A stretch of DNA of 64,000 nucleotides from Biscogniauxia marginata (taxonomy: Eukaryota > Ascomycota > Sordariomycetes > Xylariales > Xylariaceae). The position numbers and the translations under genes were made by a program. The stretch is from contig MU404057.1 in NCBI GenBank assembly GCA_022695795.1, positions 558,001-622,000 of the forward strand. Reading direction: 5' to 3'. Below, in pieces: positions 33,516 to 46,404 of this stretch. Position 1 is the stretch's first letter; each line of letters begins with the position of its first letter. The notes below the pieces were generated by a model that did no database searches, was not told where the DNA came from, and saw only the letters and a program-made list of their open reading frames with translations.

Positions 33516-34675
33516 CTTGTAGAAGAAAGCTACATATCGATAGGTTTAAGAGGATAGTGAGGTGGCCTCTTGAAGAAGCGACCAGTGTATTAATAAAACC
33601 TATCAATTGATGCTCTTTTCTCTGTCCATTACTGAAATAGGTGTCAAGGGGGTAGCTGTCAAGTACAGGTACAAGGCATTCCGCAGCCGCCATGTATATA
33701 ATAGACAGGTCCTCCCACACTCTTCAGATAGCTCTTCACCTAATCAATCAACCTCATAACCATGCATTTCAACATCCATAACGTGGCTTGAAGACACTCA
33801 ATTCGTAAATTATACTGATAGCCTAAGTGGACCTATATGCATAAAGTCGTGATCTAGCATTGATCTGAATTATTGATACCTTCTGTAAGAGGCCGTCTAG
33901 TCTTGATCGATCTGTTTTGCATGAAAATAACGAAATAATGGAACATGACGCTAATACAAAAAGAAAAGGAAAAACGAAGGAAACAGGGCTTCGGTCGGCA
34001 GTTGTGCGATACTACCACGGATCACTCTATATAGGTAGGTAGGAGGCTTTCTAAGACATAATTGCTTAATATAATTATATATCTCTGACAGGTCTATGGA
34101 TTATTGTAGTAAAGGTAATACGTACATTGGTACTCCTGTTTTCTGCATGAAAGGTTTATGGAGTACATACCAGTAGATCCCAGTCATATAGCTTATGTAG
34201 GTAGGTATCCTGATATATCTATATTCATGACCTACGTATGTAGTTGACCTGCGAACAAAACTCTTTGTTCTGCGGATTCCTATTCATTGGCCTGAAGTAT
34301 ATTTTAGAAGGTCCGTCGCTAATGTAGTTACTTATAGTATTGCCAACCTATAGTTCACTGAGATAATCCTTTAACGAGTGCTCATGCTCGGCCGAGTAGC
34401 CTCTTATGGTTGGAGCCAAATGGGGTAGAATGAGGTCGACAAGGTCTACAACCCAGTAAACTATGAACGGGTCTGCATTGGTGCAGCACATGTTTCGTGA
34501 TCCGATCGGTTGCTTGGCTAGATCCTTAAGTTGAAGTATCTAGCCGAACCAGCCCGTTTATTCTATACAGGAGACGGTGATAAGTTTTCCCTTCTCCAAT
34601 CTCCCACCTACGCGACCTACACCCAAGCTCAATATATCTCTTTCAACAATACCCACTTAAAACTCCGTGAGAGCC
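33516..34675. other. intergenic region
   Basis: No gene is supported. Several TAGGTAGGTA-type words (34033-34043, 34198-34206) of the kind found throughout this window's intergenic DNA are present. The end of the segment (about 34580-34670) is pyrimidine-rich with CCTACGCGACCTACACCC and CAATACCC words, resembling the leader of a fungal gene whose body is missing or unrecognised. Confidence 0.35.
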
Positions 34676-34867
34676 ATGTCGTCCTTTCGAATCCCCCAGA
34701 AAGCAGTCGCTAGGGCAAGCGTCTCGATTAATTTTGTACCGCGCTCTACCAGCATGTTGCTTAATCGCCAAGCAGTAACTCGTTCATTGTCCACAAGATG
34801 TTTCTTGGTCCATGGTATAGTTGTGGTTTGGCCCCGATGCTTGCCGGCGGGAGTCAGCTGGCATTGA
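34676..34867 (+). pseudogene. orphan N-terminal exon resembling a mitochondrial presequence
   Basis: From the ATG at 34676 the frame is rich in Arg and Ser with almost no acidic residues (MSSFRIPQKAVARASVSINF, then SLSTRCF), the hallmark of a fungal mitochondrial targeting peptide. The sequence before it looks like a 5' leader. After about 47 residues the frame loses this character, and no mature protein follows downstream. It is probably the surviving first exon of a gene that has been cut off, though a chance frame cannot be excluded. Confidence 0.3.
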
Positions 34868-35069
34868 GGGACGATGAGGTAGGGGTGAGGCCTGTCGGAT
34901 AGTATATCTAGCCGGAGAGCCTTTTGTTTCGGCCATTCTCAAGCTTCAATATCCTCTAGCTATCCGTTTCCCTTCTTCAGTAAGACGTTTGATTTCAAGC
35001 GCATCCGTTCTTTTCGGCCTTGACGGCAATACTCGTTCCTTTTCTTCTTCGTGCGCTTGATAGCGAGAC

Positions 35070-37447
35070 ATTACGAAGTGTTCATTCTTTTCCCTCCTAG
35101 CTTCGGCTCTAGGTATTTCAGCAGCTGGCCAGCTGAACTATACAGATAGCAATACTGTAATATCTTTCTCTGGGTACACCGATGGTAAGGATTACACTTT
35201 TGGTATGGCCTTACCACAGGATCCAGCCAATGGATTCATTGCACAGATTATCGCACCCGTTATAGACGGCGCTGGATGGGCAGGCATAAACATGGGAGTA
35301 TTGATGTCAGGCTACCTCCTAACCATAGCCTGGCCTAACGGAGACGAAATAATTCTCTCTCCACGACTCGCCAACGCCTATGCTACACCTGCTATCTATA
35401 CTGGAGATGTTACCCTATCACCCATCGCGACAGGAACCTTTGTTAACTCGACTCACTACTCCGCTATCTTTGTTTGCGGCGGATATACCACTAGGGGCAC
35501 CGACACATTCTCAACGGATAGCAACTCAGCAGTCCTAGCATACGCCTACTCTACCTCCGCAGTGGCCGACTCTACAGTGATATAATATCGTACCATTCGG
35601 CGGGATTCAGCGGAGTTGGAGAAAACCTAGCCGCGGCCAAGTCATCCCAGTATGCGATCTGGGCAGCAATGGCCGAAAATACCACATCTACCCCTGAAAT
35701 GCCAATCACTGGTGGTAACAATTCGACGATTCCAGCTACGAACCAAACTACCACTACGTCAAACTCAACGTACGATTATATTATTGCCGGAGCTGGCCCA
35801 GCTGGCCTTATCGCAGTCGGAAGATTTACAGAGAGCGGCGCATCAGTATTACTGATTGAACGCGGGGGTGCCTCTACTTTCTCATCCGGGGCAAGGGAAT
35901 GGTCTCCTGGAATAACTCTGTCACAGTATACGATGTTCCTGCCCTTGGCTACTATCTCTTGAGCATGGTCGATGGTAGCACCTACTGCACAGACACGGCT
36001 TCCCAAGGAGGAGGCAGCATGACTACTGCGTTAATGTTTGCAAAGCCTCAGGATGCGGATTTCAATGATAAGTGGCCGGCAGATTGGAAGGCTAAGGACG
36101 TTCGTTCAGCTTCAGCACGATTCTTTACTAGGAACCTGTTAAGATGAGATGAAGATGTGAGAATGGGATCAAGTGTGTTAGTTCAAGGTGGCAAGGGTCG
36201 TATAGCCCCATATTTCAACAGAACCCTGGAACATCCATAACTACGGGAGCGGTGGGCCAGTTAAGACATACCTCCCGCTTGTTCAAGATTTGACGAACCT
36301 CAACCTAATGTTGAATACGAAAGTCATCCGTGCCGTCCGCAATGGGACATGGGTTTCTGGAGTAGAAGTTGAAAAGCAAGACGGAAATCGTGAAATCATC
36401 GAGGTGACCCCTAACACTGGAAAGGTCCTCCTCGCTGCTGGAGCTCTCTCGACCCCTCGAACTCTATTCTACATCGGTATTAGCCCCGCCATCCAGATAA
36501 AGAAAGTGCCTGCGTCGGTCAAACTGCCCAGCTCCGCCCAATGGATCCACTTTCCCGTTGGAGAGAGACCGAAGGATCACCCGATCATCACCCTCAACCT
36601 CAGTACCAACTCCAGCTTTGCTACTCTCGACTCGACTGCCTTTACCTCTGCAGGCAATGACTCTATTTCTATGTGGAATCAACGTTGAGGACTTCTGACA
36701 CAAGCCGGTCAACGTTTTGATTTTTGGAATTCGGTCAAATCATCGGTCGACGGCCAAACACGATTCCTCCAGGGAACCCGTAACAGTCCGTCAGTTAATA
36801 CTGTCCGACTCAAGCTCTACCTAGCTCACGGTTTAACATCGTCGTCTAGCGTCATACTGGACACGGCCGGCAACAACACTCAGTTCTCTGGATCTCCTTG
36901 GCTGCAAACCCAGGGTGACATCGACAGCTACGATATCTTTCTAGACCGAGTGACCCAGATGAGTAACAAGCCCGGCTCCGGCCTGGCGATCCAGCTCTCA
37001 GACCGATCGAATGCCTCTGCGGGAATCACTGGTGCAGAGCTACTTGCTGATCTGAACTCAACGCTGGTCACTGGAGCTCACTACGTCGGCACTGCCAAGA
37101 TGGGAAACGACGACGGACGAATAGGTAATGGTATCTCGGTGGTAGATATAGACACCAAAGTCTACGGTACCGACAACCTCCTTGTTGTTGACGCCAGTAT
37201 GCACCCGGACCTGCCGACTGGCAACACCCAGGCCATCGTCATGGTAGCTGCCGAGAAGGCGGTGGAGAAAATCCTCGCCCTCGATGGTCTCACCATTGGC
37301 GATGGTGTCAGAAATGGCACAGCTGATATTTCACGGGGCGGAAAGACTGGCCTTGAGCCTAGATCTAGGCCTCACTCGCGCCCATTAAGATGTGGCCCTG
37401 GGTATATGGCCCACTATGGTCACAGTCTTATCCAGCGTAAGACCTGA
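35070..37447 (+). pseudogene. cellobiose-dehydrogenase-like gene, disrupted
   Basis: A cytochrome domain of cellobiose-dehydrogenase type is followed by a GMC flavin domain. The signal-peptide frame at 35070-35130 (SLLASALGISAAG) lacks an ATG where one is expected. The cytochrome part keeps both likely haem ligands, Met in MGVLMSGYLL and His in NSTHYSAIF. The frame then shifts at about 35580; the flavin domain opens with YDYIIAGAGPAGLIAVGR. It shifts again near 35895, is unreadable at about 36148-36235, resumes with GSGGPVKTYLPLV, meets one in-frame TGA at 36686-36688, and runs to 37447. The catalytic region GAHYVGTAKMG and LPTGNTQ is still present. CDH feeds electrons to lytic polysaccharide monooxygenases during cellulose attack. 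With at least two frameshifts, a stop and a lost start this copy should be inactive. No cellulose-binding module is seen. Confidence 0.8.
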
Positions 37448-37559
37448 AGTTGAAGTATACGGATGTTGTATCCCTACCTAGCTAAACTACTCCGCTTCTT
37501 CATAACAAACATAACTTGACAGGGAGATGATGATATCGGATTGTACCATAACTTAGTTT

Positions 37560-38330
37560 TTTGTGAGCATTTCTTTTCTCTTCTTTCAAAATCTTAATTG
37601 TGAGAAAATTTCTATTAGCCACCTACTTATACCAAGGCCTTAAGCTTTTAATACACCTCTTTATATAAAGCCTTTAAAATAAAGTCTAAGATATTATAAA
37701 AACTGTTAAACAAAAGTTAAAAATAATTTATAAGTGTTTAAGCTTTATATTTTTACGTTTACGTACCGAAAACTAAATTAAGTCTTTTATATTTAAATAT
37801 AATTAAAATGATTATTATAAATAAAAAAGTGACTTTAATTAAAGTGTGTTATGTATTAAAAAACGAGTGTTATAATTATTAATTTATAATACTTCTAACT
37901 TTTAATACCATATAAATAAACATTGATATAAATATATATAAAGTAAAAAAGAAGGTGATATTAATAAGAAAGAGACTAACTTTAAAGCCTTACCAAGGCT
38001 CCTTTTTATAAACTTAGTAATTATATATGATGTTATACCCCTTATCATCTCGTATTAAACGTCTTATTAATATATTTTAAAAGAGTAAAACAAGTTATAT
38101 TAAATGTTAAAAGCATAGTTTAATTTAATTATAATGATAGTTTTAAAGCTTTAAATATCATGTTACTTATTAAACCTGGTAATAGCCACGTTAAGAGGCT
38201 TAAAAGCTTTTTTGCCATATTTAATTACTAGAGTGTTAAAGTTAAACTATATCACAAATCTATAAAAGTCATATAAGAGGGCTTATATGTATATACCTAA
38301 GTTTCATGCCATTTATAACAACTTTACGTG
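37560..38330. repeat. AT-rich RIP-like island
   Basis: A fourth A+T-rich island following the disrupted CDH gene. Repeated words such as TTTATATAAAGCCTTTAAAA suggest an old, mutated repeat, but I found no terminal repeats and no coding trace. The fold-back family seen at 14-20 kb is not obvious here. Confidence 0.6.
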
Positions 38331-40809
38331 AATATTAATTACATAACTTCACGTGGCGATTATCTTCAAAGGTTTCTTAATCAATCTATTCATCAATTAT
38401 GCAGTTGATGCTTATTTGAGACCATCTCAGACTTCACGAGCATTTTCTGATGCTAAGAGTTTCTCTATGCCACTATAAGAACATCACTTTGGCCGTTTTG
38501 ATTACTCGTGGTTTCTATATGACATTCACGGAGCTTGACCTACGTCTGGAACGCCGAGAAAATACAGAACAATCGGCAGGGCAAACAAAAAAAAAAATCA
38601 AAACCAAAACCAAAACATGCCAGGCTAACCAGGAGCCGGAACACGATAGAATCATCAGCCTTTGTAGTCCTTTCACCAAAACCTCAAGTTGACCTAGAGG
38701 TGATCCCCCCAGCCTTTCTCCCATCCCCAGTATCCATTACTCCTCCAATAATCCAGTCCTCTTCCATCCGCTTCATATATTTAGCTCACCTAAATCATCC
38801 CTCCTCCATTTTACTTCATATGTCCATTTGATGGCACCTTTTCCTCGGTTACATATAAACTCCAAACCCTCCATTTACCTCTACCGGCCTCCATCCCCGT
38901 TCCTATGCATTTTCTATACTGGCCCCTACGTACTGACTGGCATCTACGGCAGATAAACAAATAAAAGAAATCCACTAGTCCTTCCATATTCGCGAACTCG
39001 AAAGAAGAGCTGACGACAAACCACCTGTATCGTCTCCTTCAGAGTAAAAACTTCTATTGACAGGACCCTCTCCCTTCTTAGAAACAAACTGTCATCTGGC
39101 AGAGCCAATGTGCTACCGACTTTTGATTTCTTGGCCTAGTGCTCGAGTAACTTGCTGCCGCTCAACTTGGTCGATATTAGATTAATGTGTAGCTCCTAGC
39201 GAAATACCTCCGGCGGAGGAAAGGCTGGTGATCACAGTGACTAGTAGAAATCTAGCTACGAATAGGAGTAAGTATTATAACACAGAACTAGTGGCACTCC
39301 CCATTTCTGATTCTTCCCCTCTCCGATACTACTCAATGCATTCCCAGCTTGCGGAAATATGAGATGCTCCTAGATCGGCACACTGTTATTTTCAGTAGTA
39401 CTGTGCTGCGCCTTGACGTAGGCTGCAGTCCTGCAATCAAGAGCTCTCGGTAGGATAGGAGCCCATTCTCCTTCCAGGCATAGCCTACTAGACATCTGAT
39501 GAACTGACCTATCCGGCCATGTTAGGACATTGCTCTATTGTGTACATTATTCCATGTGTACCTAACAATAGTGTACTTGTAAGCAGCCGGTGAAAGGCGA
39601 GAGGTGAAGCTCTCAGAGCGCTGGCAGGTAGATCCAGGTTTGTATAAAGCCCCCAAGCACACACACGTACATCTGTCAGTCCTTAGGTTGATACTAAGTA
39701 ACAAAAACAGCACTGCCTATGTACCTAACCTACAGCCCGACGCCCCTCCACGTCCCTATTGTCGTCACCCACCTCGCCCTATTTGTTTAGGACCGGCACC
39801 TTGCATGTGGAATACAAATTTATTCCATGCAACAAACAACGCGAGAAAGTGGTAAACACAGCACATAACAATTCTACCTAACCTACCTAACCTACCTTTA
39901 GGCCTTCTGCCTCCCCCAACCCTTCTCCTCCTCGTCGCCCCATCTCTACCTCGCCCATTCTCGCGCACAAGCTGGAATGGAAACCACCCGACCTTGTTCG
40001 TTAGCGAGAAAGCAACTGACAGGTACGTCGAATTAGAACCAACAGTATTAGGTACCGTCTACCTCAGGTAGAAGGTAAAGGTACAGGTGGGGGTATAGGT
40101 ATGTAATGGCCTACTGGACCTTCCCTACATCAGCTCGCGATTGATAGATAGCTAACTTTGTGCCTTCCGCATCTTCTCTCCCTCCAAGCTCCTTACATCT
40201 TCCGTACAAGCAGGTACCTACAAGTTACCTATACCTACATACCGCCTACCTGCATCCGACCAACCTGTCTAACCACATCCAACGTTTCCAGGTGCCGCCA
40301 TCCCGCTATTCCCCTCTGACACCTCCCGTCTCGTAAGTCTCTCAACTTTTCCCCTTTTATGTCCTCTACAACCTCCTCGCCTTCCCCCTCCCAATTTGCA
40401 TACCTATTTTCACCATCTATTCACATTCCCTAGATCATTCTGCATCCTTTTTCCACCATTGGTCCCGCCCATGTTATCCTGCTTCCAATTTTGCCTCGTT
40501 GTCTTTTTGTCTTTTACTTTCTGGATGTTGCTATTATTGTAATTCCTTCTATTTGATCGTCCGTGTATATGGGATGTCCGGGACAGGACAAGCTCCCATG
40601 GACTCAACAACAACAAAAGCAACGAATAGTTACATGTATATGCAGACGTTCCGTATTGCCATACATCATCCTCCGCATCTGTACACTACCATCCAATCCC
40701 TCCTTTCCAGCCTCTCTACTACGGTCACCACCATCAAGACCGCCATAGCTAATACCTGTTATTTACCTTTGGCCAATATCATACTGACACCCGATACTAT
40801 AGATCTACT
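38331..40809. other. long intergenic region and promoter of the helicase gene
   Basis: About 2.5 kb without a supportable gene; open frames are short, low-complexity and mutually overlapping. It is pyrimidine-rich with many CCTACCTA/TAGGTAGG words (39878-39897, 40210-40260). A GTAAGT at 40333 followed by CT-rich sequence and CCCTAG at about 40430 could be a 5' untranslated intron of the helicase gene. Confidence 0.35.
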
Positions 40810-43800
40810 ATGGCCAACCATAACCAGAGCCAGGCCTCTGGCATCCAGGTATGTCTTCAGAGCCCTATCACTTCTATTAGCCACTCACACACGCGTCCCC
40901 TAGCGCGACCTGGACACCATTAAACGGCATGTAAACTACGAGCCAGTCTCGGTTCCCGGACAAGGATGGAGAGCTTACCCAGAGATCCCTACGGCTCACG
41001 ACCTTAATCCGGATTGGAACGATCCGGCCCAGCGGGCCGAGATGAGCTACCTGCTTCCCAACACCTGGCAGCGCCCCTGGTCCGACAAGAACACCTACCT
41101 CGAGACGCACTATCGTCTCCAACGTGAGGAGGCCGTCACTATGTTGAGATATTCGATCCAAAAGTTCCGGGTCTGTCCTCTAATGATGGATGACGACGAA
41201 ACCTGCATCTATACTAAGGTGGGTCGTCGTCCTGTACGATTTAGGTCGTGGATCCCCAGTTGTCCTTTTACTTGTCTAATAATTTGGTAGGTGTTCGTCA
41301 AGGGATACTTGATGACACGACTTGGCCCCTTCTGCCGAGTCCAGTTTTCGACTGAGAGATGCGGTAAAAGAATCAGATGGTCTCAGACACGCCGTCTCAC
41401 TACGGGCTCCCTAGTAGTCCTCTCTACGGCCGAGGATGGGTTCAAGACTATCTGTATGCCAGCCATCATCGCCGATCACCCTATTCGTGACGGCCTTGAC
41501 CAGAACCCGCCAACCATACAGCTTCATTGGGCTAAGATGGACGACGCCATCATGGATCCAACTATCGAGCTGGTCATGATTGAGTCTCGCTTCGGCTACT
41601 TTGAAGCCGTCCGCCATTGTCTAGTGGGCCTTCAGCAGGTTGCTACGACAGACACCCCGCTTGACAAGTATCTGGTCGAAGCCGACAAGAGCGATCATCC
41701 AGCTCAATATGTCGAGAAGAATCCCCGAATGAACATCAGCTCACTCATACACCACGTTCCTTCCTCCGGCCTTATGACTAAGGCGCAAGTACAGCAGCAG
41801 CTAGCTCAAGTTAGACAGCCGTTAACTAACTGTTCTGTGATTGATGGCATTAGTGATAGATTGTCCCCATTTACTAACCTCGACAACTCCCAGCTCGGCG
41901 CGGTTCATCGAATTCTCACTAAAGAGTTGGCGATTATACAGGGCCCTCCCGGCACAGGCAAGACATTCACCTCTGTCCAGGCGCTGCAGATTCTCCTCAA
42001 TAGCCAGCAACGTGGTAGCAACGTAGTTATCGTCGCAGCGCAGACCAACCATGCTGTGGACCAGATCCTCATCCAGCTGATCAATCTCGGGTTCAATGCC
42101 GTCAGACTTGGCGGGCGTACGCAAAATGAGGAAATCAAACGCTATAGCATGTACAACCTTCGGCGTCGGGCCATGCCGCGACTGTCACTGTCACACGGAG
42201 CCGATCGTGACTACAGGACCTTCGAGGCTGCGCGGAAGAAGAACATCTCTACACTCGAGCGGATTGTCAGCGAGATCTTCCCCGAGCACCTGATAGACCC
42301 CCAGACTCTGCACGCTGCTGGCATCATCTCAGAGAAGCAACTAGATTCTTTGCTCTCTGACGAGTGGGATTCTGCAGTGACTCCAGGTCGTCCCGATGGC
42401 ATATTTTCAGAGTGGCTCGGAGACCAGCTCCTCAATGTGCCTCCCATGAACTTCAAGGACCCCGTCTTTGATGAGCCTGAGAATGATGATACCATAGATC
42501 TTGACGATGAAGACTACAATATGGAGCTTGACGACTGTATTGCCGACGATGATGAGAACCGTGGCCGAGTTGAGGGCAAATGGGTGCCAATCAGCCATCG
42601 ATGGACTGGTTTGAACCCTTATAAGTATACTGAAAATGACCTAGTCGTTCGCCGGGAGCTCAAAAAGCAAAACCTTTGGGACATCGAGGCAAAACATCGT
42701 GGTGCGGTCTACCAGTACTGGCAGAGGCAGTTACTGCGCGTCCGTGACCAAGAATTTCGCAATGCTTTAGCGGACAACGCCCGTATCTGCAAGAATCTTA
42801 AAATCAACCGCTGGTATAAAGATACGCAATGCATCAAGGCAGCGCAGATTGATATCATTGGATGCACCACTACTGGCTTGTGTAAATATCGAGGATTGCT
42901 CTCGGCCCTGCGTCCCCGAACTATGCTCATTGAAGAGGCGGCCGAGACTAGGGAGGCCAATATCATGTCAGCTCTGTATAGCTCTCTTCAACAGCTTATC
43001 CTTGTTGGTGACCACCAGCAACTGGCACCACATTGCGACATCACTGCCCTTGGTGAGGATCCTTATTTCTTGCGCGTCTCTATGTTCGAGCGGCTTGTCA
43101 AGTTGAAGATGCCAATTAGCGTTCTGAACATGCAACGTCGAATGACACCAACTTTACGGGAGCTCCTTAACCCCTTTTATCCAACCTTAAAAGACCACCC
43201 AGTTGTTACTAAGGAGGGAGCACGACCCGCCATCCCAGGAATGAAGTTCGAATCATTCTTCTTCCATCACACTTGGATGGAGGGTACAGACGAGAACATG
43301 AGCAAGTACAACATCCTAGAGGCAGAGATGATTGTTCATTTCGTCGACTACCTCCTGATGAATGGCGTCGACCCGGCTAAGATCACCATTTTGACCTTCT
43401 ATCGCGGCCAACGGAAGAAGATCATGTCGGAGATGAGAAAGAAACTTACATACCGGGCTCTCACTAACGTGCACACTGTTGATTCATATCAAGGTGAAGA
43501 GAACGACATCATCCTCCTTTCGTTAGTCCGTAGCAACGGGCCCAATGGTCCTCACAAGGCCGGCTTCCTCCGCGATGAAAACCGTGGGGTGGTGTCTATC
43601 AGCCGTGCACGCCGGGGTTTCTACATCTTCGGCAACATGATTAACCTCGCGAATGCTGGTCCCGGATCATGGGATATGTGGGGTCAAGTCGAAAAGGTCT
43701 TCAAGAGACAGAATCGGTATGGAGGGGATAGCCGTCTGCCAATTACTTGTCAGCAACATGGAAACACTAGCTGGATCGCACATCCGGAGGACTGGGTCAA

Positions 43801-45033
43801 TCATCATGGTGGCTGTACTCTACCATGCCTCGAAAGACTAAGTTGTGGCCATCCGTGCGGGCGTCGCTGTCATTGGTAAGTCTTCATCTTGCCTACCTTA
43901 GACCAACCCTAATTCACTCTCCCTTTTCATCTGATCAAAAATATCATCCGATATCTTAAGTGCGTGGCAGCTGACTTTGATTCCGTAGGGTCGATCATAG
44001 CCGACTCATCTGCCAACAACCATGTGAGCGAGTGCTTCCATGCGGGCATCGATGTCAAGAAGTCTGTGGCGAGAAATGTCTCTGTACCTGTCACGCGTTT
44101 ACTGGTGCTTATCCCCATGATGAGGGTTGGGACGAAGATAACTCACCCGATGGACAAGTCGACAGTCTTAAGCACAGGGTGAACTCCACAGGTTCGAGTC
44201 GTCGCCGCCGCCCCAACGGGCGAGGTGGACGTTATGGTTTGCGAGGCCGCAGGGGCGGTACATCATACACTGATAACCATAATCCCGCTGTCAGAGAACG
44301 CAACAACTGTTCAGGTGGTATGCAGCTGGAAAGTGCCCGGAGCTTCGGCTGGAGTAATTTCAATGCGCAGCGGGACGATGTCGAGAGAAAAGAGGCAAAG
44401 CAACGAACGAGTCAGCAGGGTAAAGATCTCACTGGTCCTTCAACATCCCCTCCACTGAGTGAGAATCCCGCAGAGATAGGCAACCCCATCCTCGAGACAT
44501 ACCGTCCTGTCACCCTTAGTCATCGTGGCAAGCGCAATGTCGGGGACGGCATCGTATCTGGAAGCAGTGGCACGCCGTCGCCGGAGAAGCCCGAGCTCAA
44601 GCTCGTTTGTGGATCTACACCTCTATTCCAACGTCAAATGCCTCGAATTGACCTCCTCGGCTTCGAAGACGTTAATAAGACACAGGATTCAATTTATCCA
44701 TCCAAGAAGGTTGATTCATCCGTCCACTCCTACGAATCTACTAAATCCCTCAACAATCTGGACCCTTTAGATGAAGAACTTATCGCTAGTACCCCTCCAC
44801 GGAGTCTCCATGAGCGGTATGAAGCTGCTCCGGTTATGGGGTTTCGATTAGATGGATCGCACTACTCAGCTAATACTCGAGGTATGACCTTGCCTGTTGC
44901 ATCGCAAAGCCATCCAAACCCTCGTCTACAGGTTGATAATCCTGAATGGGAGATCGCAAGCACAGTGGATGGAAGAAACGATGGCAATGGAGAGATCCAT
45001 GGCAATAAAGAGGACGACCTCATCAAGTTCTAG
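40810..45033 (+). CDS. NFX1-type zinc-finger, UPF1-like superfamily 1 RNA helicase (ZNFX1-like)
   Basis: Four exons, 40810-40848, 40904-41218, 41291-43875 and 43989-45033, splice in frame to about 1,327 aa. The helicase core has Walker A GPPGTGKT at about residue 336, motif II MLIEEAAE at about 663, motif III LVGDHQQL, motif V VDSYQGEENDIILL at about 849 and motif VI SISRARRGFYIFG at about 888. NF-X1-type Cys/His fingers follow (LSCGHPCGRRCH, then LPCGHRCQEVCGEKC across the last junction). The last 300 residues are low complexity and include an RGG-like stretch (RGGRYGLRGRRGG). Relatives (ZNFX1 in animals, Hrr1 in fission yeast) act in small-RNA silencing. Family members often carry longer finger arrays, so this one is on the short side. 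The start rests on a 13-residue first exon. Confidence 0.85.
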
Positions 45034-46404
45034 CCCCCGACATGGGACTTCAACCATTACCATACCAACCGCTTTAATTCCAGCTGCCTTTTCTTTAATC
45101 TACCCCCCCCCCCCCCCTTTCTTTCATTGCTACACTCAGACATCTCACAAGGATTCTGCAAGACGTCTGATATTTGCAGTTAAGGGTGCGCGAATCTTCT
45201 AGGTTGAGCGGAGACTCTTTTAAGCACTGAAACTCGTGGTGGCTTCAAAGTAAAAATTTATGCCTGTGCGGCAGGTATGTTTCTTTGGAGAACGTTATAT
45301 TCAAAAACCTAGCAACCTAATGCCTCGAAATGTCACATCTCTAATATGCCAACCTCTCAGAGGCTTGGTATAGGATGGTCGACTCACGGGCATCAGGTTT
45401 GATAGACTTTTCGTATCACATTTGCGATGGATGCGGGTTAGTGGCTAGATACGGGATAGCTTCTGCTGGACGCCATCACGAAACATGTAAAACTAGTTTA
45501 CTAAGTTGTAGGGGAACCAAAAAAAAAAAGAATTTGCACGATTACTGACACGATCATCTACACAATTTACGCCCTAGTAATTGTTGAAGAGATGTGCTGA
45601 TGGCTTAGCAGCTACATCAGCTTGGAATGCCTTTATATCGAAACTGCGGCGGAGTGTTTGTGGTGCCTCACGTCTGAGAACCTAGAATTGGAAAAGGTGC
45701 GAGCAGCAGAAAACTTGCCTCATAATTTGCTATAACAATGATGACCTGAACCGTCTCTTCTAGTATTTTGACCCTGGCCGCCAGCTACGCGACAAGCAAT
45801 GATGGCTAGCCAGGCGAGATGACTTGCTTGTTACAAGAAACATGGAGTATCATGGAGTATATTTAATCGCTGCCGGCTGTAAAATAAGAACCGCACCTCC
45901 ATAAAATGCTATTGAGAACCATAAAAACACCATTTCTCCATCCGGTTCTACGACCGCAGGGGTATCTTGTACAGAACCGCCCGCTGCCCGTCCAAATTGA
46001 TACATGTAAATATACATGTCATGTTGTTCACATGTCCCGAAATCAGAAAGAAACGAGAAACCCACAAATACGCTGTATGGATGCGAGGGGAGCAAAGTGC
46101 TATCAGTTGCTGGTCGTTGCGAGATTTGATGCCCTCGACATGATAATTCGGTTAGGGGGGGGATCTATTGCCTCCTCTTTCCACCCCGTGAGGAAATAGT
46201 AGTAGTGGTAGTGTTGTTTCGCTCGTATGGTATGCAAGAAATGATAAAAAAATGTAGCTAGTCAAAAATACAGAATCCAGAATTCAAGGGATGGTTTTTA
46301 AATAGGTGGCGCCATTTATTTATCTCCCATTTGACGAGGGAGGGATAGGGGGAGGGCAGTTGTGCGCGTCATGCAAACGGGCAAATGAATCCGCAAGTTG
46401 GAGA
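45034..46404. other. intergenic region between convergent genes
   Basis: About 1.4 kb between the helicase and SPT8 stop codons, so it should contain both 3' untranslated regions. It has a poly-C run at about 45103-45117 and poly-A near 45520. No gene or RNA is recognised. Confidence 0.4.

Noticed and set aside
40499..40903. 134-codon plus-strand frame before the helicase
   Set aside because: Low-complexity frame that overlaps the first helicase exon in another frame; probably leader sequence.
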